DNA from: Bacteroidota bacterium
GTDB taxonomy: Bacteria; Bacteroidota; Kryptoniia; Kryptoniales; JAKASW01
NCBI GenBank assembly: GCA_021796055.1
Contig: JAJYOS010000502.1
Span: 1 to 5,407, forward strand
Length of the DNA stretch: 5,407 bases
Direction: 5' to 3'
Shown here piece by piece: positions 1 to 5,407 of this stretch (positions are counted from its first letter, which is position 1; the number at the start of each line of letters is the position of its first letter). The notes beneath the pieces are model-generated. The model ran no database searches and had not been told where the DNA came from. It was given only the letters and a program-made list of their open reading frames with translations. The translations under genes and the position numbers were made by a program.

Positions 1-842
1 GCGAACTCTCGATCCACGAATATTTCGGAAAACATTCTGGAAAGTTGTCTCAATGATTTCACGGCGAAGTAGTTGGACGGAACGAGGAAAGGAAAGATCG
101 TCGCGTCGTCTGAGGGTCTGAAGAGGGAGACGATCAGCCCAACAGGGACGACCGGATTTCCATATCCCCCGCCTGGGGCGGTATCGGTGTAGGTTGCGGT
201 GACGCGCTGAAACTTGTAAGGCCCATGCCCGTCTTTCCTCTGCTGTTGCCGGAAAGTTGTGACGATAACTTTCATGGCGGCTTTCCATCTGTCGTCGAAG
301 CAGGAGACGTCACCGGTTGTTTTCCAGTATCCGTGCGCAAGCCGCACCGGGTAGCAGAGCGAATCGAGTTCCCATTTACGCTCGTGAAGACCGGGTTTCA
401 TTTGGGTTAGATCGTTGTCAAAGGGACTCCCGGTCGGACCGTAATTGAAGGCGTTAGCGTATGGATCGAGAAGGATGCACTCGGTCTGCCTGTTGATCAC
501 TCCCGCAATGAGAAGCTTGAGCTTTTCTTCGAGATTGGCAAGACGTACATAAGGCCAGACTTGTTCCGTGGAGTCACGAAGCCACATGGCGTCAATGTCT
601 CCTGTGATCACGAAAGTGTCGGGCTTGCCGTTTGCAATTCTAAATTTGACTGTGGTGTCTAAGGTGTTCGGAAAGCAGTTGGAGAAGAGCCACGCCAGTT
701 CCGGATCGCCAATCCCGGATGACACCTTCCTTATCTCCTCCTCAACGGCTTCGCTTGTGAACGTCCTCTTCTGAAGAGGGGGCCTTTTGCTCTTGAAATC
801 TTTCGTGGAAACATACGCGCTTTTCAAACTCTCTGTCGACAC
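1..842 (-). CDS. GH125 exo-alpha-mannosidase, N-terminal 280 residues (cut by window edge)
   Basis: Glycoside hydrolase family 125 (formerly DUF1237), a metal-independent inverting exo-alpha-1,6-mannosidase family that removes terminal mannose. No ATG lies in frame at the start. The open frame begins after an in-frame TAA (879-881), and the only good start is the GTG at 840-842, with GAGG five bases upstream. Visible family blocks are DPELAWLFSNCFPNTLDTTV (46-65), ITGDIDAMWLRDSTEQVWPY (79-98), WELDSLCYPVRL (157-168), and SLFRPSDDATIFPFLVPSN (239-257). Asp160 in the ELDSLCYP block is the likely catalytic acid by analogy with characterised GH125 enzymes; the catalytic base should lie in the missing C-terminal third. 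Family members are usually about 430-480 residues. The N-terminus is polar and lysine-rich with no hydrophobic segment, so a cytoplasmic location is inferred. It starts 42 bases after the upstream glycosidase-like gene, which suggests co-transcription. The family call is firm; substrate linkage is inferred from the family. Confidence 0.93.
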   Translation of the reverse strand, partial: MSTESLKSAYVSTKDFKSKRPPLQKRTFTSEAVEEEIRKVSSGIGDPELAWLFSNCFPNTLDTTVKFRIANGKPDTFVITGDIDAMWLRDSTEQVWPYVRLANLEEKLKLLIAGVINRQTECILLDPYANAFNYGPTGSPFDNDLTQMKPGLHERKWELDSLCYPVRLAHGYWKTTGDVSCFDDRWKAAMKVIVTTFRQQQRKDGHGPYKFQRVTATYTDTAPGGGYGNPVVPVGLIVSLFRPSDDATIFPFLVPSNYFAVKSLRQLSRMFSEIFVDREF

Positions 843-847
843 GGATA

Positions 848-852
848 CCTCA
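848..852 (-). promoter_or_regulatory. Ribosome binding site fixing the GTG start of the GH125 gene
   Basis: On the minus strand the sequence is TGAGG, then TATCC, then GTG. The five-base spacing is suitable. No ATG or TTG lies in frame between the upstream TAA (879-881) and this GTG, so the site supports GTG at 842 as the start and rules out a longer N-terminus carrying a signal peptide. Confidence 0.6.
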
Positions 853-884
853 ATTTGGGAAAGACGGGGTTTACTTTGTTACAT

Positions 885-3083
885 TCACCACTTGATTACG
901 ACGTTGACGCCGTCCGGGTTGTTTTTGAACTGCAGCAAAAGAGTACGCGATTTAGCGTCCCAATTCGTTTTCACTTGGTGGAGCCGATTTCCTTGATTGT
1001 CAGAAATCACGACTCCAACTGGGGATGATGGGAGTAGAATTCTCATGACGTCGTTTGTGCCTGCCGGTCCCGCTGTAACGAAGGAATATTCGCGTGCACT
1101 CATTGTCTGATGATAAACTCTTGACGCGGCACACAGAACCAGGGGGGCGATTCGGTGCTTCAATCTGCCGATGTCGTACAGGTAAGCTTGTTCCCCTGGG
1201 TGGACTATTTTATCGCTCAGTACCGGCAGTGATGGGTTGAACAGATCGATAACCGGTCCCTTTATAATTAGAGATGAAGTGTCCACGCTTTCCTTCATGA
1301 CGGCGGCGATGTCGTAAGGGCCGCGTCGGATGAAGAAGTAATTCTTTGTTCGGAAGTGTCCGGCGTGCGCGACATCTTCGTACGCGTGCTTGACAAGTCT
1401 GACGAATGATCTGTCCCCGCCTCTGGTAAGGACTAGTTGCTTCGGATCTTCGCGGACTACAAATACCGTCCCTCTCCCGTAGGGGTACTTCCCATTTCCA
1501 GCTTTGGGGGAGATCCCCATAAGGTGGAATAGTTCTCCGGATGCGGCCGTGTAGCGATAATTGCCGGTATCCCACCACTCGGTGACGCGCTGAAACGGAT
1601 CGTCGTCCTTACCGTAATAAAGCAGAACCCCACCCTTTTTAACCCAGGCCGCCAGGTACTTGTGCACGTTCGGTGAGAGTGGTTTCATATCGGCGTAGCT
1701 CATGACGAGCACTTTCATTCCTCTCAGAGTAGCTGGATAGCCAAGATTCTCCATGCTCACAAGTGTCAACGGAATGCCGCGCATGAGGAGCGGCAATGCC
1801 ATGCCGTAGAAGTTCGATAGTTTAGGATCGCTGTATCCTTTATGAGTCGGAAAGCGTTGGAACATCAGAGAATTTCCAAGAAGGACGCCAATTCCCTGTG
1901 TCCCATCAACTCTGTTTCGCGTGAGGGGGATGCTGTTGAGGGAATTAACCATGACCAGAATCTGGGTCGCATAAGATGATGGGATCCGTTCTTTTGTTTT
2001 ATGGTCGGCGAGCCGGTACTTACCGAGGAAGATCCTTTCTGGCCACGGCATCACTTCGTAATTGTCAACCTGCGGATACATTAGCTCTGCGGCGAAAGTC
2101 TGTTCATAACTTTTCTTGTAGTCGGCCCAGGTTGAGATTCCATCGCCGACAGGATCGGAGAGGAAATAGACCTTGCGTCCGGTCGGAGCAGTCATGGACT
2201 CCATGGATCCGTATTCGAGAAAGGCGGTTTCAAAAGCCCGTGATTTTTCTACGCCGTCATAGAAATTTGGCACTTCGGCCGTGTTGGACCAAACCTGTGC
2301 AACATATCCGTCTATATAAGGGATAGATGCCAAACTCGCCTCAGGGCTCACGATTTCCCACGACGAGTAGTTGAGCAAAGAATGTGTGGCGACGAAGCAT
2401 TTGACACGTATTCCCCTCCGTCTTCCGTATTCTTTCGCGAAGCGAAAGGCATCTTCTAGCGCGTTGTAGAAGAGATGGAATTTGAGTTTAGAAGCGAGGT
2501 ATGTCGCGTCGGCCGATTTATACTCCGGCTCCCAACTGAAGCCGTAATATTCTTTCCACTCTTTCTTGAAGGCGAGGCTGTAGCCAGACCTTGCCCAAAA
2601 TTCCGGCTCTTCCAGATAGATTGTACTGATTCGGTTGTCGATTACTTTTCTGATCTGCGATTTTATATAGTTCAAATACGATTTTGACGGGACGACGTAA
2701 GGTACATCCCTTCCGTGCCAAATTATGTTTCCGCTGCTGTCCACTTGTCCGTCATCAATGTGAGTTTTGCCGTCGAACTTTCCGGTAAAATAGTCCTGGT
2801 AATTTCCCCAGGCGATGCCTGTCATGAACTGGACATTATAGTCGTGACTTCGCCATGATTTTAAACGTTTGCCGAAGTTATTGTAGGCACCGTAGACAAT
2901 AGCGGCATCCGACCTTAGATCGAATGCCGGGTTCCATGGGCTTCCAGTTTGAAAGACACTCTTTGCCCGTGGGGCGGCAGCGAGAGGGGCCACCGCAGTC
3001 GAAATAATTGCGGCTAATACGAGAAAGCCGGTCATGTAAGTAAATGACCCCGTTTCATGACCCGGTTTGCCTTTGCATCTCAT
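885..3083 (-). CDS. Secreted glycoside-hydrolase-like protein (TIM-barrel-like plus amidotransferase-like and beta-sandwich regions), family not recognised
   Basis: A 732-residue protein from the ATG at 3083. I do not recognise the exact family; the layout resembles GH42-type beta-galactosidases and other clan-A enzymes. The N-terminus has Arg/Lys at residues 2-6 and a hydrophobic stretch at about 17-37 ending in Ala-rich sequence, so it looks like a Sec signal peptide. Residues about 46-396 alternate strands and helices as in a TIM barrel, with acidic strand-end motifs YLEEPEFW (156-163) and YEVMPWPERI (342-351) that could hold catalytic Glu residues. IGVLLGNSLMFQRF (398-411) leads into a Rossmann-like region, including MKVLVMSYADM (456-466) and WVKKGGVLLYYG (480-491), like the GH42 trimerisation domain. 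IDLFNPSLPVLSD (612-624) and the last 55 or so residues look like beta-sandwich. The start is uncertain: TTG at 3095 gives 736 residues, and the ATG at 3035 gives a signal without basic residues. It lies between pgi and the GH125 gene, so a role in glycan breakdown outside the cytoplasm is inferred; the substrate is unknown. Confidence 0.85.
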   Translation of the reverse strand: MRCKGKPGHETGSFTYMTGFLVLAAIISTAVAPLAAAPRAKSVFQTGSPWNPAFDLRSDAAIVYGAYNNFGKRLKSWRSHDYNVQFMTGIAWGNYQDYFTGKFDGKTHIDDGQVDSSGNIIWHGRDVPYVVPSKSYLNYIKSQIRKVIDNRISTIYLEEPEFWARSGYSLAFKKEWKEYYGFSWEPEYKSADATYLASKLKFHLFYNALEDAFRFAKEYGRRRGIRVKCFVATHSLLNYSSWEIVSPEASLASIPYIDGYVAQVWSNTAEVPNFYDGVEKSRAFETAFLEYGSMESMTAPTGRKVYFLSDPVGDGISTWADYKKSYEQTFAAELMYPQVDNYEVMPWPERIFLGKYRLADHKTKERIPSSYATQILVMVNSLNSIPLTRNRVDGTQGIGVLLGNSLMFQRFPTHKGYSDPKLSNFYGMALPLLMRGIPLTLVSMENLGYPATLRGMKVLVMSYADMKPLSPNVHKYLAAWVKKGGVLLYYGKDDDPFQRVTEWWDTGNYRYTAASGELFHLMGISPKAGNGKYPYGRGTVFVVREDPKQLVLTRGGDRSFVRLVKHAYEDVAHAGHFRTKNYFFIRRGPYDIAAVMKESVDTSSLIIKGPVIDLFNPSLPVLSDKIVHPGEQAYLYDIGRLKHRIAPLVLCAASRVYHQTMSAREYSFVTAGPAGTNDVMRILLPSSPVGVVISDNQGNRLHQVKTNWDAKSRTLLLQFKNNPDGVNVVIKW

Positions 3084-3129
3084 ATGAAGTCGCAACCCGT
3101 TTTGTTTGACTTTCAGAAGCTCTATTGTT

Positions 3130-3134
3130 CTCCT
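3130..3134 (-). promoter_or_regulatory. Strong Shine-Dalgarno (AGGAG) after pgi without a standard start codon at the right distance
   Basis: AGGAG follows directly on the pgi stop and is the best ribosome binding site in the gap. Four bases downstream is ATA (3123-3125), in frame with the secreted protein. The next possible starts are TTG at 3095 and ATG at 3083, 34 and 46 bases from the site, which is too far for normal use. It may serve an unusual ATA start (about ten codons before the TTG), reflect a former ATG changed to ATA, or be a sequence error. Confidence 0.4.
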
Positions 3135-3136
3135 AA

Positions 3137-4771
3137 TTACTTTTTAGAATTGACGTATCGTGCGATGAGTGTGTTGGTCGAGCTGTCGTGCTTCATGGGG
3201 CCTGCGGCCTTATTCTCGAGCTCGGGAATGATACGGACGGCAAGTGCTTTGCCAAGCTCAACTCCCCACTGATCGAACGAGTCTATGTCCCAGATTGCGC
3301 CCTGTGTGAAGACGCTGTGTTCGTAAAGGGCGACGAGCGTTCCGAGGGTTTCAGGAGTGAGCTTCTCCATCAGGATGGTCGTTGAGGGGCGGTTCCCTTC
3401 AAATGTTCTGTGAGGCACAAGCCAATCTGGGGTTCCTTCCGCCTTCACCTCTTCGACAGTCTTCCCGAAAGCGAGAGCTTCGGATTGCGCGAACACGTTG
3501 GCGATGAGAAGATCATGATGACGTCCGAGCGGATTGAGCGGCTCCATGAAGCCTATGAAATCACACGGGATAAGCTTTGTTCCCTGGTGAATCAACTGGT
3601 AGAAGGAATGTTGGCCGTTGGTTCCGGGCTCGCCCCAGTATATCGGGCCGGTCTGATAGTTTACAGCCTGTCCTTCACGAGTCACGTGCTTACCGTTGCT
3701 TTCCATGGTTAATTGCTGAAGATAGGCAGGAAAGCGTTTAAGGTATTGCTCATACGGAAGTACAGCAGCTGTTTGGGCGCCGAAGAAATTGTTGTACCAG
3801 ATTCCGAGAAGCCCCATGATCACCGGCAGGTTCCGGTCGAACGGGGCCCTTCGGAAATGCTCGTCCATCCGGTGAAAGCCGTTGAGCATCGATCGGAAGT
3901 TGTCTGGTCCGATGGCTATCATAGTGGAAAGGCCGATTGCGGAATCCATCGAGTACCGTCCCCCGACCCAGTCCCAGAAGCCGAACATATTGGCGGTATC
4001 GATCCCGAATTTTCCGACTTCCGTTTCATTAGTCGATACTGCGACGAAGTGTTTGGCCACGGCTGACTCGTCCTTCAAGCCCTTTAGAGCCCACTCGCGC
4101 GCGGTGTGCGCGTTGGTCATGGTTTCGAGTGTCGTGAAAGTCTTGGAGGAAATTATGAAAAGAGTCTCTTCCGGAGATAGGTCGTGGGTGGCTTCGGCGA
4201 AATCGGTCCCGTCGACGTTTGAAACGAAACGGAAGTTCATATCTCTTGCGCTATAATGCCGCAGCGCCTCGTAGGCCATGACGGGGCCAAGGTCCGAGCC
4301 GCCTATGCCGATGTTGATCACGCTGCGAATCCGTTTGCCTGTGTGCCCTTTCCATGCGCCGGAGCGGACCCGCTCGGCGAAGCCAGCCATTTTATCAAGC
4401 ACCGCATGGACCTCAGGTACAACGTCCTTTCCGTCCACGAGAATGGATTGTCCTTTGGGTGCCCGAAGAGCAACGTGCAGTACTGCTCGCTTTTCTGTGA
4501 GATTTATCTTATCACCGCGGAACATAGCTTCTATCCGATCTCGAAGGGCGGATTCTTCCGCAAGTTGCAAAAGGAGCCTGACGGTCTCGTCGGTAACGAG
4601 GTGTTTTGAATAATCGAAGTAAATTCCGTCGGCTTCTATGGCCATGCGTGCGCCACGCGATGAATCGTCCGAAAAAAGTTTACGGATACTTAAACCACGC
4701 GCCTTCTGGGCATGGGATTCCAGATTTTTCCACGCATGCGTTTTCGTAAGTTCTGCTCTATCAGTTGTCAT
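3137..4771 (-). CDS. pgi: Glucose-6-phosphate isomerase
   Basis: Interconverts glucose-6-phosphate and fructose-6-phosphate in the cytoplasm, serving glycolysis, gluconeogenesis and sugar-nucleotide supply. At 544 residues it is full length for the large E. coli/animal-type PGI and covers the family from end to end. Both family signatures are present: [14 protein letters not shown] (267-280) and [18 protein letters not shown] (491-508). Sugar-phosphate binding motifs [10 protein letters not shown] (154-163) and [10 protein letters not shown] (208-217) are intact. Catalytic residues expected from the rabbit enzyme are all visible: Arg272 in GGRYS, Glu357 in MESNGK, His388 in GTNGQHS, and Lys508 in the last signature. 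The ATG at 4769-4771 is preceded by AAAGGA with a seven-base gap, so the start is secure. The gene lies 82 bases after mscL and just before the secreted glycosidase-like gene. I saw no convincing promoter in the upstream gap. Nothing suggests damage or altered function. Confidence 0.98.
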   Translation of the reverse strand: MTTDRAELTKTHAWKNLESHAQKARGLSIRKLFSDDSSRGARMAIEADGIYFDYSKHLVTDETVRLLLQLAEESALRDRIEAMFRGDKINLTEKRAVLHVALRAPKGQSILVDGKDVVPEVHAVLDKMAGFAERVRSGAWKGHTGKRIRSVINIGIGGSDLGPVMAYEALRHYSARDMNFRFVSNVDGTDFAEATHDLSPEETLFIISSKTFTTLETMTNAHTAREWALKGLKDESAVAKHFVAVSTNETEVGKFGIDTANMFGFWDWVGGRYSMDSAIGLSTMIAIGPDNFRSMLNGFHRMDEHFRRAPFDRNLPVIMGLLGIWYNNFFGAQTAAVLPYEQYLKRFPAYLQQLTMESNGKHVTREGQAVNYQTGPIYWGEPGTNGQHSFYQLIHQGTKLIPCDFIGFMEPLNPLGRHHDLLIANVFAQSEALAFGKTVEEVKAEGTPDWLVPHRTFEGNRPSTTILMEKLTPETLGTLVALYEHSVFTQGAIWDIDSFDQWGVELGKALAVRIIPELENKAAGPMKHDSSTNTLIARYVNSKK

Positions 4772-4853
4772 GTCATTGTCCTTTCAATTCTAATATAACC
4801 AAGTATCGCGCTATTAGTTTCCGCCGAAGCCGAAATGTGTTCTCGATTCAACT

Positions 4854-5288
4854 CTATAATTGGGATGTGCAGTACGGGCAACGAAGGGCCTTGATGTTGA
4901 TCGCTGATTGACACTGCGGGCACGTCTTTGTGTCAGGCGCGGGGGCTGGTTTCTCGCGCTTCAACTTATTCATCCCCTTCATCACCATGAAAAGCGCCCA
5001 CGAAACGATGAGGAAGGAAACAACGCTGTTAAGGAACAGTCCGTAATTAATAGTTGCCGCGCCGGCTGCCTTCGCCGCCGCGAGCGAACTGTAAGAGCCA
5101 GATGACAAGTTTACGAAAAGGTTGCTGAAATCCATGCCTCCGAGCAGTCTTCCAAACGGTGGCATGATAATGTTATCAACGAGCGACTTGACAACTGTCC
5201 CGAAGGCCGCGCCGATAACGATGCCGACCGCCATATCGACAAGACTCCCCTTCATGGCGAATTCTTTGAACTCATCAAGCAGCTTCAT
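4854..5288 (-). CDS. mscL: Large-conductance mechanosensitive channel MscL with C-terminal zinc ribbon
   Basis: Inner-membrane homopentameric channel that opens under membrane tension and releases solutes during hypo-osmotic shock. The 144-residue protein starts with the amphipathic N-terminal helix (LLDEFKEFAMKG, 3-14). TM1 follows (about 16-45) with the Gly22/Gly26 packing motif and IIMPPFGRLLGG (40-51), then a periplasmic loop rich in Ser and Ala, and TM2 (about 81-104). The gate positions matching E. coli Leu19 and Val23 are Met19 and Ile23, so still hydrophobic. The usual C-terminal helix bundle (LLTEIRDLL in E. coli) is missing. After a Pro/Ala linker (114-118) the protein ends in a CxxC-x10-CxxC ribbon, Cys123/126/137/140, likely binding zinc. 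The start is secure: AAAGGAG (5294-5300) stands five bases before the ATG. The gene lies 49 bases after the upstream stop and 82 bases before pgi. Confidence 0.97.
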   Translation of the reverse strand: MKLLDEFKEFAMKGSLVDMAVGIVIGAAFGTVVKSLVDNIIMPPFGRLLGGMDFSNLFVNLSSGSYSSLAAAKAAGAATINYGLFLNSVVSFLIVSWALFMVMKGMNKLKREKPAPAPDTKTCPQCQSAINIKALRCPYCTSQL

Positions 5289-5337
5289 AACATCTCCTTT
5301 CGACTTTTAGTGTTTAAGGCTGACGCGTTCCCGTTTT

Positions 5338-5407
5338 TCAGAATATGGAATATGTCACGCCGAGCTGAAGCCCCTCTTTCATCTGTGTCCTTGGAGATTG
5401 ATCCTTC
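5338..5407 (-). CDS. C-terminal end of an upstream gene, possibly an outer-membrane beta-barrel protein (partial)
   Basis: Only the last 22 codons and the TGA (5338-5340) are in the window. The tail reads MKEGLQLGVTYSIF then stop. It alternates hydrophobic residues (Leu, Leu, Val, Tyr, Ile) with small or polar ones and ends in Phe, as in the final strand of many outer-membrane beta-barrels recognised by the BAM machinery. The phase is one residue off the classical pattern, which weakens the case. It ends 49 bases before mscL in the same direction. Another frame is open through this stretch and ends at the mscL start with an ATGA-type overlap (5285-5287), but its composition looks less protein-like. 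Too short for a firm identification. Confidence 0.4.
   Translation of the reverse strand, partial: KDQSPRTQMKEGLQLGVTYSIF

Noticed and set aside
1210..1578. 122-codon minus-strand frame inside the large secreted protein gene
   Set aside because: It overlaps a clearly coding frame on the same strand, is very rich in Arg and Pro, and shows no domain-like pattern; it is a shadow frame.
197..1596. Identical 17-base stretch at 197-213 and 1580-1596 (CGGTGACGCGCTGAAAC)
   Set aside because: Both copies are inside coding sequence and encode FQRVT in unrelated proteins, with no similarity in the flanks. Probably coincidence from a shared short peptide and similar codon use.
3713..4609. Several plus-strand frames of 111-124 codons opposite pgi
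   Set aside because: They are antisense to the intact and highly conserved pgi gene and have no recognisable protein features or good ribosome binding sites.
4787..4796. TATATT on the minus strand upstream of pgi as a possible -10 element
   Set aside because: The -35 position at 16-18 bases spacing has no resemblance to TTGACA, and AT-rich hexamers are common just before start codons. Not strong enough to call a promoter.
4855..4860. TATAAT hexamer on the plus strand near the mscL stop
   Set aside because: No TTGACA-like hexamer lies 16-18 bases upstream, no plus-strand gene follows, and the bases are explained by the mscL C-terminal codons and stop.
5285..5407. Open minus-strand frame ending with an ATGA-type overlap on the mscL start
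   Set aside because: The 40 visible codons are rich in charged and polar residues with no motif, and the competing frame ending at 5338 gives a more plausible beta-barrel C-terminus. The overlap may be chance.

Overview
The window is one gene-dense stretch in which all five detectable genes lie on the minus strand. Reading in the direction of transcription, from high to low coordinates, they are: the last codons of an upstream gene (5407-5338), mscL (5288-4854), pgi (4771-3137), a large secreted glycoside-hydrolase-like protein of unrecognised family (about 3083-885), and the first 280 codons of a GH125 alpha-mannosidase that runs off the left edge (842-1). The gaps are about 49, 82, 53 and 42 bases. 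No gap contains a clear hairpin-plus-U-tract terminator, and none exceeds 110 bases. I found no RNA gene, mobile element, CRISPR array or sizeable repeat.

The organism is a bacterium, probably Gram-negative (diderm). The evidence is the Shine-Dalgarno sequences (AAAGGAG for mscL, AAAGGA for pgi, GAGG for the mannosidase), a bacterial mechanosensitive channel, an exported enzyme-like protein, and a possible outer-membrane beta-barrel C-terminus at the right edge. GC looks close to half by eye. I cannot name the phylum from the sequence. A carbohydrate-degrading member of the Bacteroidota/Chlorobiota/Ignavibacteria or Verrucomicrobia-like groups would fit, but that is a guess.

Functionally, mscL and pgi are housekeeping genes: osmotic emergency release, and the glucose-6-phosphate/fructose-6-phosphate step. 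The two left-hand genes look like a small glycan-processing pair. One product is exported, with a TIM-barrel-like region, an amidotransferase-like region and beta-sandwich regions. The other is a GH125 exo-alpha-mannosidase without a signal peptide, so probably cytoplasmic. A possible logic is outside cleavage, inside trimming, then entry of mannose as fructose-6-phosphate near the Pgi node; this is inference from gene order only.

The least ordinary features are the large secreted protein, the C-terminal zinc-ribbon tail of MscL in place of the usual helical bundle, and the unclear translation start of the large protein, where a strong Shine-Dalgarno faces an ATA codon. I see no sign of a wholly new multi-gene system.
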